DNA from: UBA6168 sp964508135 | Lineage (GTDB): Bacteria; Bacteroidota; Bacteroidia; Chitinophagales; Saprospiraceae | Direction of reading: 5' to 3' | NCBI GenBank assembly: GCA_964508135.1 | Contig: CAZDSU010000007.1 | Span: forward strand, 58,547 to 122,546 | Length of the DNA stretch: 64,000 nucleotides | Shown: positions 1 to 7,359 of the stretch, in pieces | Numbering within the stretch: position 1 is the stretch's first letter | Layout of the letters: every line of letters begins with the position of its first letter | The notes under the pieces: model-generated | Databases searched by the model: none | The model's input: only the letters and a program-made list of their open reading frames with translations | What the model was told of the DNA's origin: nothing | Program-made: the position numbers and the translations under genes

Positions 1-1
1 C

Positions 2-373
2 ATGGCGGCCCAGTTTTTTGAAAAGGCATTGCAAGCCGCCAACATCAATTTCATCAACCAAGTAACAGGGGGAATGCTTTTGGGCGCACTTTACACCTTG
101 GTTTACAGTCTGCTACTCTGGTTCGGTGACCAAGCTCATATCATCACGGCTGAAAATTCGCAAGGCTCGATGACCTACCAGCACCTCCGAGCCTTTCCCA
201 CCAAAATGAAGGGTGTCTATAATTATATTAAGCCTGGCTTTCAAGATTTTTGGCACGAGTCCGTCCGATTCATTGACCGAATGGAGGACAAAAGCATGGA
301 AAAAACAGAGTCGCAGCCCACCATTTTTGATATTCCCGAAGAAGAAAACCCAGAAAAAAAGCCTGACGAATAG
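2..373 (+). CDS. CvpA-like membrane protein, C-terminal part
   Basis: The reading frame is open at the left edge, so only the last 123 or so residues are visible and the ATG at position 2 is probably internal. A hydrophobic segment around residues 20-42 follows a short amphipathic stretch beginning with NINFINQVTGG, the pattern of the last membrane helix of CvpA/colicin V production family proteins, where a helix of this kind precedes a cytoplasmic tail. The tail is charged and acidic and ends in a Glu/Lys-rich stretch. Family assignment rests on this one segment and is tentative; the function of CvpA homologues in Bacteroidota is not settled. Confidence 0.5.
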   Translation: MAAQFFEKALQAANINFINQVTGGMLLGALYTLVYSLLLWFGDQAHIITAENSQGSMTYQHLRAFPTKMKGVYNYIKPGFQDFWHESVRFIDRMEDKSMEKTESQPTIFDIPEEENPEKKPDE

Positions 374-433
374 ATGCTGGCACTTGAAAACATTCTCAAT
401 GGCGTAAAAAATACACTTTCTTTTTCGCAAGTG

Positions 434-464
434 TTGCATCTAAATTAATGCCCGCCTATCTTTG
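434..464 (+). promoter_or_regulatory. Bacteroidota-type promoter for the sulfate-assimilation operon
   Basis: A TATCTTTG box at 457-464 matches the Bacteroidota -7 consensus TAnnTTTG exactly. A TTG at 434-436 lies 20 bases upstream, a normal -33 spacing. Transcription would begin near 471, about 12 bases before the first leader-peptide ATG at 483. Confidence 0.6.
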
Positions 465-482
465 CCCGGAATCAATATTTCA

Positions 483-560
483 ATGACGCATTTTTCCATC
501 CATACCAGCCAGTTTAATTGCACCATGATGTGTTGTTGCTGTTGCTGTATGGCCCGGTAA
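483..560 (+). CDS. cysteine-rich leader peptide 1 (25 aa)
   Basis: This short frame encodes a 25-residue peptide whose residues 17-22 are six consecutive Cys codons (531-548), followed by Met-Ala-Arg and TAA. Alternative starts are ATG at 525 or 528; the ATG at 483 is preferred because it lies just after the predicted transcription start and because the upstream residues (His, Ser and Phe positions) resemble those of leader peptide 2. A terminator hairpin follows 43 bases after the stop. The layout is that of an attenuation leader in which ribosome stalling on Cys codons reports scarcity of Cys-tRNA. The peptide itself probably has no other role. Too short for routine gene callers. Confidence 0.75.
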   Translation: MTHFSIHTSQFNCTMMCCCCCCMAR

Positions 561-566
561 AATGCG

Positions 567-641
567 CTGAAATGGTTTCATCATCCCTAGGTTAGGGTCA
601 AGAAAAAGCCTTTTCGGAGCAATGCCCCGGAAAGGCTTTTT
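567..641 (+). promoter_or_regulatory. attenuator 1: antiterminator arm and terminator
   Basis: The terminator stem pairs 603-617 with 627-641 (15 pairs, one G-U, 9-base loop). An alternative helix pairs 567-578 with the terminator's 5' arm at 606-617: 11 of 12 positions pair, two as G-U. A ribosome at the leader stop (558-560) would cover the start of 567-578 and let the terminator form. A ribosome stalled at the Cys codons (531-548) would leave it free to form the antiterminator. A small hairpin also pairs 585-589 with 593-597. Confidence 0.7.
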
Positions 642-713
642 CATTTTTGGCAAAGATTTTGGACTTTTCTAGGAGCATGTTTTTTCTTGAACTGTTTTTT
701 TAATTTAACTATA

Positions 714-839
714 ATGAATTCTAAATCAATGTATCACTCCGCTTTTGCCACTTCGATGCCATGTATGATGGCTTGCTGTTGCTGTTGCTGCTACCCACCC
801 GGGTTCGGTTTTCCGACAGGCTCAAAAGTGATGATGTGA
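714..839 (+). CDS. cysteine-rich leader peptide 2 (41 aa)
   Basis: A second short frame encodes 41 residues from the ATG at 714; in-frame ATGs at 729, 756, 765 and 768 are alternative starts. Six consecutive Cys codons occupy 774-791 and are followed by a Tyr-Pro-Pro-Gly tail ending at TGA 837-839. Its N-terminal half shares the Ser/His/Phe spacing and the Met-Met before the Cys run with leader 1, which suggests a tandem duplication. No good promoter is visible between terminator 1 and this frame, so both leaders are likely on one transcript, in series. Confidence 0.7.
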   Translation: MNSKSMYHSAFATSMPCMMACCCCCCYPPGFGFPTGSKVMM

Positions 840-868
840 TTGTTTAGCAATTTTCATCAAATGCTTCT

Positions 869-906
869 AAAGCCCTTCCGGGAATCTGTATTCCCGGAAG
901 GGCTTT
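869..906 (+). terminator. attenuator 2 terminator before the sulfite reductase gene
   Basis: A perfect 17-bp stem (869-885 with 890-906) has a 4-base loop and runs into T-rich sequence, 30 bases after leader 2 and 54 bases before the reductase start. Bases 798-803 and 807-812, just after the Cys run, can pair with the 5' arm (869-882) around an internal loop, giving a weaker candidate antiterminator. Confidence 0.7.
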
Positions 907-960
907 TTGATTTTGGCGGAGTTCCAATATCTACTTTCATAAACTTAACAACTCAATTGT

Positions 961-3099
961 ATGTCCGATTTCAACCACCTTTCACAATTCCAAGAAGCCG
1001 ACCGTGCCGACATCATCGAGCTTGGCCAGCGGGCAGCCGCCTTCCGCAGCGGCGAAGAAGACCCGGAACGCTTCCGCCACTTCCGCCTCGCGAGGGGCGT
1101 GTACGGCCAGCGCCAGCTCGACGTGCAGATGTTCCGCACCAAAATCCCTTACGGGAAATTGACCGCCGACCAATTGGCCGTGCTTGCCGACCTCGCCGAC
1201 CGCTACGCCAACGGCAAGCTCCACCTGACTACCCGCCAAAACGTGCAGCTACACTACGTCAAACTCGAAGATTCCATCAAAATCTGGGAGGGCCTCGCCG
1301 CCAGCGGCATGACCGGGCGGGAAGCCTGCGGCAACACCGTCCGCAACATTACCGGCTCGGCCAAGGCGGGCATTGACCCGCACGAGCCGTTCGATGTGTC
1401 GCCATATGTGCAGGCCATGTTCGAGTACTTCCTCCGCAATCCCATTTGCCAGGACATGGGGCGCAAAATCAAGACCGCATTTTCATCCAGCGAACAAGAT
1501 TCGGCGTTCACGTACATCCATGATTTTGGGTTCATCCCACGTGTGCAAGTAATTGATGGACAGGAGGTTAGGGGTTTCATGGTGCTCGTGGCGGGTGGCC
1601 TTGGTGCTCAAGCAATACCTGCCCAACTAGCCTTCGAGTTTTTGCCAGCCGACCAAATCATCCCCTTCAAGGAAGCTGCGCTTCGGGTCTTCGACCGCTA
1701 CGGCGAACGGGAGAAACGCATGAAGGCGAGGCTCAAGTTTTTGGTGCAAAAAATCGGGTTGGCCGCCTTCCTCGAACTGGTGGAAAACGAAAGAAAAGCC
1801 AACAAATTCCAAAGCTTCCCCATTGATGAGACGCAAGTGTCGCAAGTGGTATTGCCCAATGAATTTTATCAGTACGAAGCAACCGTTTCAGACCCAAGCA
1901 AATACGACAACTGGCTAAAAACCAATGTGTTCGAACAAAAACAGCCCGGCTTTTTTGGGGTAAACCTCAAGGTGCGCCTCGGCAACCTAACCGCTGATGA
2001 TGCTCGCCAGCTATCAGGTTTGGTGAAAAAATTCGCTGCCGACGATGTGCGGATTACCATGAACCAAGGGCTGCTGCTGCGCTTCGTCCAAGCTGCTGCG
2101 CTACCGCACCTGTTCAACGGCCTCGAAGCCCTCGGCCTCGCCGACCCCGGCTTCGACTCCACCGCCGACATTACTGCCTGCCCAGGTACCGACACCTGCG
2201 CCCTCGGCGTCACGAGCAGTACCGGCCTCGCCCGCCAGCTCGAAAACGTGGTTCGGGACGAGTACCCGCATTTGCTCGAAGAAACCAATTTGAAGATAAA
2301 AATCAGCGGCTGCATGAACTCCTGCGGGCAGCACATGGCCGCCAGCATCGGCTTCCACGGCAGTTCGCTCAAGCGTGAAAACCTCGTCGTGCCAGCCATG
2401 CAGGTCGTGCTTGGCGGCGGTGTTGACCCCGATGGCACGGGGCAGTTGGCCGAAAAAATCATCAAGCTGCCCACTCGTCGCATACCTGCTGCAGTCCGAG
2501 TCTTGCTTGATGACTACGAGCAACATGCTGACAATCAGTATTTTAACCAATATTTTAGACAAAAGGGCGACCGTTATTTCTACGACCTTTTAAAGCCATT
2601 GGCAGACCTCACTGGCCTCCAAGACTCGGAGGTTTTTGATTGGGAACAGTCGCAGGAGTATGTGCAATCCATTGGGGTTGGGGAGTGCGCTGGTGTCGCC
2701 TTCGACGTGGTCGGGGCTATCATCGGCGATGCGCAAAAGAAGCTTCGCTCGGCGGAAGATTACTTGTCCAAATCGGCGTTTGCTGAGACAATTTATAGCG
2801 CCTACACGGCTTTCGTTATCGGTGCAAAAGCGGCGCTGTTGGCCCGTGATGTGCGCTGCAACACCCATTTCGGCATCCTCGAAGACTTCCAAATGCACTA
2901 CGTGGCCACGGGCGATTTTTCCCTTGGAAATGGTGATGTGGATTTCGTGGAGCAGGTGCTGAAAGTGAACCTACACGAGCCAAGGGCCGATTTTGCCCAA
3001 AATTACCTCGTTCAGGCAGCCGGATTTTTGAAAAAAATCATCCACTTGCGGGAGTCGCAACTGGCTGATAAACAGGTAGTTGAGAACTATCGTGCCTAA
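961..3099 (+). CDS. siroheme/[4Fe-4S] sulfite (or nitrite) reductase with HEPN-like C-terminal domain
   Basis: This is a ferredoxin-type sulfite/nitrite reductase, which carries out six-electron reduction of sulfite to sulfide (or nitrite to ammonia) in the cytoplasm. Two ferredoxin-like half-domains and two siroheme domains are recognisable, with TGREACGNTVRNI near residue 120. The [4Fe-4S]-siroheme ligands are C407-x5-C413 and C451-x3-C455. Residues from about 590 to 712 go beyond the usual length and resemble a HEPN helical domain (AETIYSAYTAFVIGAKAALL and a later His-rich helix). Operon partners for siroheme synthesis and APS/PAPS reduction, plus Cys-codon leaders upstream, favour sulfite as substrate. 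The start is the only ATG near the conserved N-terminus. Sulfite versus nitrite cannot be settled from the motifs alone. Confidence 0.88.
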   Translation: MSDFNHLSQFQEADRADIIELGQRAAAFRSGEEDPERFRHFRLARGVYGQRQLDVQMFRTKIPYGKLTADQLAVLADLADRYANGKLHLTTRQNVQLHYVKLEDSIKIWEGLAASGMTGREACGNTVRNITGSAKAGIDPHEPFDVSPYVQAMFEYFLRNPICQDMGRKIKTAFSSSEQDSAFTYIHDFGFIPRVQVIDGQEVRGFMVLVAGGLGAQAIPAQLAFEFLPADQIIPFKEAALRVFDRYGEREKRMKARLKFLVQKIGLAAFLELVENERKANKFQSFPIDETQVSQVVLPNEFYQYEATVSDPSKYDNWLKTNVFEQKQPGFFGVNLKVRLGNLTADDARQLSGLVKKFAADDVRITMNQGLLLRFVQAAALPHLFNGLEALGLADPGFDSTADITACPGTDTCALGVTSSTGLARQLENVVRDEYPHLLEETNLKIKISGCMNSCGQHMAASIGFHGSSLKRENLVVPAMQVVLGGGVDPDGTGQLAEKIIKLPTRRIPAAVRVLLDDYEQHADNQYFNQYFRQKGDRYFYDLLKPLADLTGLQDSEVFDWEQSQEYVQSIGVGECAGVAFDVVGAIIGDAQKKLRSAEDYLSKSAFAETIYSAYTAFVIGAKAALLARDVRCNTHFGILEDFQMHYVATGDFSLGNGDVDFVEQVLKVNLHEPRADFAQNYLVQAAGFLKKIIHLRESQLADKQVVENYRA

Positions 3100-3118
3100 T
3101 CCATCAAACAATCCCTTC

Positions 3119-3997
3119 ATGAAAAATATACCGAAAATAACACTTGTTGGCGCTGGCCCCGGCGACCCGGAACTCATCACCTTGAAGGGCATCCGTGCCC
3201 TTCGGCAAGCCGACGTGGTGCTGTACGACGCCCTCGCCAGCAACGAACTGCTCGATTTTGCGCCAGCAGAATCCCTCAAAATCTTTGTGGGAAAACGGGC
3301 GGGCAAGCACTCGCTCCGACAAGAGGAAATCAACGAACTGCTGGTGCAAAGCGCCCTGAAATACGGTCATGCCGTGCGGCTCAAGGGCGGCGACCCCTTC
3401 GTGTTTGGCCGTGGCTATGAGGAGATGGAATATGCCCGCAACTTTGGAATCGAGGTGGCAGTAGTGCCGGGCATCACGAGTGCCGTGGCCGTGCCCGCCT
3501 TGCAGGGCGTACCGCTCACGCACCGGGGCGTCAGCGAGAGCTTTTGGGTGCTGACGGGGACCACGAAGGACGAGCAACTCAGCGACGACCTGCGCCTCGC
3601 CGCCCAATCTTCTGCCACATTAGTGATTTTGATGGGGGTGCAGAAACTGCGACAAATCGCCGAAGTGCTTGCTGAGGCAGGCAAGTCCGACCTGCCAGCG
3701 ATGGTCGTCCAACACGGAACCACTCCGCTTGAGCGCTCGGTCGTCGGCACGGTGGCCACCATCGCCGACCTCGCTGAACAGGAGGGCATTGGAACGCCGG
3801 GCATCATCGTCATCGGCGAGGTGGTGGGGCTGCACGAGGCTTCCCAACTGGCCGGAATAACAGTTCAGCGTGACCTCACCCCCAACCCCTCTCCTGCGAG
3901 GAGAGGGGAGTTTGGGGCCAGCTTAATTCAAAAAACCTTGGAGTCAAGAGAGGCACTACCCCTCTCCTCGCAGGAGAGGGGCAGGGGTGAGGTTTAA
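3119..3997 (+). CDS. cobA: uroporphyrinogen-III C-methyltransferase (SUMT)
   Basis: SUMT makes precorrin-2 by two SAM-dependent methylations of uroporphyrinogen III, the first step toward the siroheme needed by the reductase upstream. The N-terminal GAGPGDPELIT (residues 11-21), the KGGDPFVFGRG loop and the VVPGITSA motif are diagnostic. The start at 3119 is 19 bases after the reductase stop; an upstream GTG/TTG would overlap that gene and adds nothing conserved. The homologous part ends near the GEVVGLHE segment. The last 40 or so residues are encoded by an inserted palindromic repeat (3874-3994), so this copy is longer than usual (292 aa) with an unrelated tail. The enzyme is probably still functional because all catalytic motifs precede the insertion. 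Confidence 0.93.
   Translation: MKNIPKITLVGAGPGDPELITLKGIRALRQADVVLYDALASNELLDFAPAESLKIFVGKRAGKHSLRQEEINELLVQSALKYGHAVRLKGGDPFVFGRGYEEMEYARNFGIEVAVVPGITSAVAVPALQGVPLTHRGVSESFWVLTGTTKDEQLSDDLRLAAQSSATLVILMGVQKLRQIAEVLAEAGKSDLPAMVVQHGTTPLERSVVGTVATIADLAEQEGIGTPGIIVIGEVVGLHEASQLAGITVQRDLTPNPSPARRGEFGASLIQKTLESREALPLSSQERGRGEV
3874..3994. repeat. palindromic repeat inside the SUMT 3' coding end
   Basis: The outer arms (CCTCACCCC at 3874 and its complement ending at 3994) enclose two internal palindromes of CCCCTCTCCT type, near 3886-3911 and 3959-3981. It is read in frame as a Pro/Arg/Gly-rich tail of the methyltransferase and supplies sequence right up to the stop codon. It resembles dispersed REP-like palindromes found in many genomes. 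Confidence 0.8.
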
Positions 3998-4053
3998 TCA
4001 CGCAATCCCAAAGTGATAACAATCCAACAATTTAACAATCCAACAATTTTATA

Positions 4054-4656
4054 ATGACAACTCAATCTACATCCAATCCATTGTACCCAGTTTTTTTGAA
4101 GCTGCACGAACTTGACCTGCTGATTGTGGGCGCAGGCGAGGTGGCGCACGAAAAACTTTTTTTCTTGCTGAAAAGTAGCCCAGATGCCAATGTGACGATC
4201 GTGTCACCTTGGGTTTCTCCCAAGATTTTCGAGCTGCTGCGGGCGCACCCCGGTCACCGGGTCACGTTCCGGCCGCGGGACTTTGAGTCAACGGATGTCG
4301 TTGGCTTTCAAATGGTTATCGCTGCCACGGCGAACCGGGAGTTGAACGAGCAGGTGCGGGATTCCGCCAAATCGTGGGGCGCTTTGGTGAACGTGGCGGA
4401 CACGCCCGACCTATGCGATTTCTACCTCGGCGGTGTGGTAACGAAGGGCGATTTGAAAATTGCAATTTCCACGAACGGGAAATCTCCTACATTTGCGAAG
4501 CGCCTCCGGCAAATTTTGGAGGAGGCCCTGCCAGATTCTACGCCCAACCTTTTAAAAAATCTTCATTCGCTAAGGACAAGGCTGACCGGCGATTTCCAAC
4601 AAAAAGTGGATCGCCTAAACGACCTGACCGCCTCGCTGGTGGAACAGAAAAATTGA
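4054..4656 (+). CDS. precorrin-2 dehydrogenase / sirohydrochlorin ferrochelatase (CysG N-terminal type)
   Basis: This 200-residue protein matches the Met8p/CysG N-terminal family, which oxidises precorrin-2 to sirohydrochlorin with NAD and then inserts iron to give siroheme. The N-terminal YPVFLKLHELDLLIVGAGEV contains the Rossmann glycine motif, followed by VTIVSPWVS and a later CDFYLGGVV segment containing the usual D/N-F-PA-type position. It lacks the methyltransferase half of bifunctional CysG, which is supplied by the separate SUMT gene just upstream. A short tandem AACAATTT-type repeat lies in the 56-base gap before the start. Position between SUMT and CysH supports a role in siroheme supply for sulfite reduction. 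Confidence 0.9.
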   Translation: MTTQSTSNPLYPVFLKLHELDLLIVGAGEVAHEKLFFLLKSSPDANVTIVSPWVSPKIFELLRAHPGHRVTFRPRDFESTDVVGFQMVIAATANRELNEQVRDSAKSWGALVNVADTPDLCDFYLGGVVTKGDLKIAISTNGKSPTFAKRLRQILEEALPDSTPNLLKNLHSLRTRLTGDFQQKVDRLNDLTASLVEQKN

Positions 4657-4765
4657 TTTTGCCCGAATGGTCGGGGCGGTCATTTTTCAAAACAGTTTTT
4701 GTCAAAATGCACCTGCCAAGGCCGAACGGGCCATTTTCAAACATTCATCAATTCACAAAAACGTT

Positions 4766-5500
4766 ATGGCTTTGGTTTCAGAGAATTTGCAAACAGGCCA
4801 GCCTGCCAACACCGCTGTATGGCAAGACCTCAGCGTGGAGCTGCTCAACGATATTTTTACGCCGCTCCCGTACCATCAGCGGCTGCGGCTGCTTTACAAA
4901 TATTTTAGGGAGGAAGACGTGCTGCTAACCTCGTCGTTTGGCGCCAATTCAGCCTTTTTGCTCTACTGGGTGAACGAGGTGCGCCCCTCGCAACGGGTTC
5001 ATTTCATTGACACAACCTACCACTTTCCGGAGACATTGGCGTACAAGGAGCAGCTCACGGCGCTGTTCGACTTGAACGTGGTGGATGTGCTGCCGGAGGC
5101 TGAAGAAAACGCCCTGACCCGAGAGGAGGAGTGGTGGAAAGAACACCCCAGGATGTGTTGCAGCATTAATAAAGTGGTGCCAATGGAGCCGGTGAAGGCG
5201 GCCCACAAGGTCTGGATTTCTGGACTGATGTCGTTCCAGACGGAGTTTCGGTCACACCTGCGGGTGTTCGAGCGGCAGGGCGACATCCTGAAATTCCACC
5301 CGCTGATTGACCTTGACGAGGGGGAGTTGCTCTACCATTTTTCGCTGCACAACCTGCCACAGCACCCGCTGGAAGCACATGGCTACAGCTCCATCGGCTG
5401 CAAACATTGCACACAAAAAGGCGAGGGTAGGGAAGGAAGGTGGAAGGGCCAAAGCCGGGCGGAGTGTGGGCTGCACCCTAGTTTTTTTATCAAAAAGTAG
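4766..5500 (+). CDS. cysH: APS/PAPS reductase (assimilatory, [4Fe-4S] type)
   Basis: This enzyme reduces adenylylsulfate (APS) or PAPS to sulfite using thioredoxin, providing substrate for the sulfite reductase in the same operon. The N-terminal P-loop-like SSFGANSAFLL, the IDTTYHFPET motif and the C-terminal ECGLH catalytic Cys (C234) are present. The pairs C131-C132 and C212-x2-C215 are the iron-sulfur ligands typical of APS reductases, which points to APS rather than PAPS as substrate. The start at 4766 gives 244 residues, normal for the family; the in-frame GTG/ATG-like extension from 4667 has no conserved content. cysD/cysN (ATP sulfurylase) are not in this window. Confidence 0.93.
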   Translation: MALVSENLQTGQPANTAVWQDLSVELLNDIFTPLPYHQRLRLLYKYFREEDVLLTSSFGANSAFLLYWVNEVRPSQRVHFIDTTYHFPETLAYKEQLTALFDLNVVDVLPEAEENALTREEEWWKEHPRMCCSINKVVPMEPVKAAHKVWISGLMSFQTEFRSHLRVFERQGDILKFHPLIDLDEGELLYHFSLHNLPQHPLEAHGYSSIGCKHCTQKGEGREGRWKGQSRAECGLHPSFFIKK

Positions 5501-5521
5501 CCCGAAAATCCTTTTCGGGCA
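5501..5521 (+). terminator. hairpin directly after cysH
   Basis: GCCCGAAAA pairs with TTTTCGGGC across a 3-base loop immediately after the cysH stop. No T-run follows, so it may be a 3'-end or processing hairpin rather than a true intrinsic terminator. Confidence 0.4.
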
Positions 5522-5571
5522 GATAGGACCGGAACATGGTTTCTGGGGTACTTTTGGGAAAAAATTGCCGC

Positions 5572-6078
5572 ATGTCATACAACCTTATTGAAGACTGGAA
5601 ACGGAAGAAGGACAAGGCTGCCGGCGAAAACGCCGAGATAGTCAAACGCCTGAAAAGCAAGGCGGGCAAGCAGCTCGACCTGTTGGCCGACGAGGTGCAT
5701 GATGCTGTTTTCAAAAAGATTGACTGCCTCGATTGTGCAGGTTGCTGCACGGGCATTCCGCCCATTGTCACGAAGGCCGACGTGACCCGTATTTCAAAGG
5801 ATTTTGGGATGAAGCCCGCCGACTTCGAGCGGCAGTACCTGACCATGGACGAGGATGGTGACACGGTGATGAACGCCACGCCATGCCCCTTCCTTCAGAC
5901 CGACAACAAGTGCCAGATTTACGAGATCCGTCCTAAAGCCTGTCGGCAATATCCCCACACTAACTATTTGGATTTTACAAAAAACATGCGGCTGCATGTG
6001 CCAAATGCGGCAGTTTGTCCAGCGGTGTTTTATATCCTTCGGGAAATAGAAAAACGAACGGTGAACGGTGAACGGTGA
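5572..6078 (+). CDS. YkgJ family cysteine-cluster protein
   Basis: A 168-residue protein with the C52-x2-C55-x2-C58-C59 cluster of the YkgJ/UPF0153 family, a second motif PCPFLQTDNKCQIYEIRP and a final Cys near the C-terminus (AAVCPAVF). The family is predicted to bind zinc or an iron-sulfur cluster; no reaction is established. An N-terminal basic helix (residues 8-45) precedes the cluster. The start at 5572 is chosen over an in-frame ATG at 5536 because the latter falls next to the hairpin that ends cysH. It lies 72 bases downstream of the sulfate operon and may or may not be cotranscribed with it. Confidence 0.8.
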   Translation: MSYNLIEDWKRKKDKAAGENAEIVKRLKSKAGKQLDLLADEVHDAVFKKIDCLDCAGCCTGIPPIVTKADVTRISKDFGMKPADFERQYLTMDEDGDTVMNATPCPFLQTDNKCQIYEIRPKACRQYPHTNYLDFTKNMRLHVPNAAVCPAVFYILREIEKRTVNGER

Positions 6079-6119
6079 ACGGCTCCCTGTTCAAAGTTCA
6101 CCGTTCACAATTCACAGTT
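6055..6119. repeat. intergenic hairpin with repeated words (GAACGGT / ACCGTTC)
   Basis: Three tandem copies of GGTGAAC-type words at 6058-6082 overlap the 3' end of the YkgJ gene and face inverted copies (TTCACCGTTC, TTCAC) at 6094-6119. It sits between two convergent genes and could act as a bidirectional terminator. It belongs to the hairpin family described under findings. Confidence 0.6.
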
Positions 6120-6120
6120 C

Positions 6121-7125
6121 TTAACTCAACTCAGCACCTACCTTTTCCAGTAGGGCTTTCGTGAGCTTGATGCCCTCGTCCTCTGGCTTCGTGCCTTCGA
6201 ACTCGATGCCGATATAGTCGGTATAACCTGCATCCTTCACCACCTTAAGCATTTTACGGTAGTCGGTCTCGATGCAGTTGCCGTCGGCGTCGAACTCGTT
6301 GGACTTGGCGCTGACGCCCTTTGCAAACGGCATCATTTCCTGTACGCCAAGGTAGCGGTCGTACTCTTCGATGCACTTGCCGTTCCAAGGGTCGCCTTCC
6401 TTGTTTTCCCGCTTCACGCAGAAGTTGCCGAAGTCGGGCAGGCAGCCAACGTTGGGCTTGTTGATTTGCTTCATCACGCCGGAAAGCCAAGCGCCATTGG
6501 AGGAGAAGCCACCATGGTTTTCCACGATGACGTTGATGCCAGCCTGTGCGCCGTACTCGCCAAGTTTGCCCAAGCCTTCGACGGCCGCCTTTGCCGCTTC
6601 TTCGGCCTTTGGATTGCTGCTAAAGGCGTTTACCCGGATGCTTTTACATCCTAGGGTATGTGCAGCATCTACCCATTTTTTGTGGTTTTCAATGGCCTGG
6701 TTGAGCAGTTTTTTGTCCGTTTCGGCCATGCCGCCTTCGCCGTCAATCATGATTAGGTTTTGGAAAATGCCGTTGTCCTTGGCCCGCTTGTTCAGCTCGG
6801 CGAGGTAAGCGGCGTCCTTGGCCTTGTCCTTGAACATCTGGTTGACGTACTCGATAGCCTCGATGCCGTACTTGTTGCGGGCGGTAGCGGCAAAGTCGAG
6901 GTTGTCGAGTGTCTTTTGGTCGAAAATAGTCTTGTGCAGCGACCATTCGGCCAGCGAGATTTTGAAGAAAAGCGGCTTGGGCACGCTTCCTGCCGTTGCG
7001 GTGGAGTCAACGGGTTCGCCAGTGGCGTCGCCGGGTTTGCCATCCTTCGAGGTGCAGCCAGCGAGCCAAAGTGCGCCGAGCGCAAAACTGGAGTGTTTGA
7101 GGAAGTTCCTTCTTGAATCTTTCAT
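6121..7125 (-). CDS. exported sugar phosphate isomerase/epimerase-like TIM-barrel protein
   Basis: The N-terminus SRRNFLKHSS followed by a hydrophobic stretch ending LAGC combines a twin-arginine-like motif with a lipobox, so the protein is probably exported folded and lipid-anchored. The remainder (about 300 residues) fits the xylose-isomerase-like TIM barrel (AP endonuclease 2 superfamily): SLAEWSLH at the first strand, VIVENHGG and IGIEFEGTKPEDEG near the C-terminus supply the acidic and His metal ligands. In Bacteroidota such proteins are often hydroxypyruvate-isomerase-like or involved in inositol/sugar catabolism; the substrate is unknown here. It is a single-gene unit with its own promoter candidate, converging on the upstream YkgJ gene. 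Confidence 0.8.
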   Translation of the reverse strand: MKDSRRNFLKHSSFALGALWLAGCTSKDGKPGDATGEPVDSTATAGSVPKPLFFKISLAEWSLHKTIFDQKTLDNLDFAATARNKYGIEAIEYVNQMFKDKAKDAAYLAELNKRAKDNGIFQNLIMIDGEGGMAETDKKLLNQAIENHKKWVDAAHTLGCKSIRVNAFSSNPKAEEAAKAAVEGLGKLGEYGAQAGINVIVENHGGFSSNGAWLSGVMKQINKPNVGCLPDFGNFCVKRENKEGDPWNGKCIEEYDRYLGVQEMMPFAKGVSAKSNEFDADGNCIETDYRKMLKVVKDAGYTDYIGIEFEGTKPEDEGIKLTKALLEKVGAELS

Positions 7126-7172
7126 TTTGATGAAATTTTTGTTGGTGAAAAACGCAGTTCAAAGTGGTTTGC

Positions 7173-7201
7173 CAAAGGTAGTGGAAAGTCTGATTTTTCA
7201 A
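7173..7201 (-). promoter_or_regulatory. promoter candidate for the TIM-barrel gene
   Basis: On the minus strand TACCTTTG (plus 7173-7180) matches TAnnTTTG, with TTG (plus 7199-7201) 18 bases upstream. It lies about 48 bases ahead of the start codon at 7125. Confidence 0.45.
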
Positions 7202-7359
7202 TTTTTCCCCAAAAAAAACTTCTTGCAATTTGAACGTCAGGCGGTGGGTTTTGTACCAGCGTCCAAATTAAGTTGATTGGAATTCGTGGATTGCAACCTT
7301 GTAGAAGCCACAATGTCATTCTTCAATATCATTTTTCACCCAACTAGAATTACACCTGC

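Noticed and set aside
701..708. Promoter between the two Cys leaders (TAATTTAA box)
   Set aside because: It misses the final TTTG bases and the nearest TTG is only 11 bases upstream, so spacing is wrong.
3080..3118. Longer SUMT start overlapping the reductase
   Set aside because: The extra 13 codons overlap the upstream gene and precede the conserved KITLVGAGPG strand without adding conserved residues.
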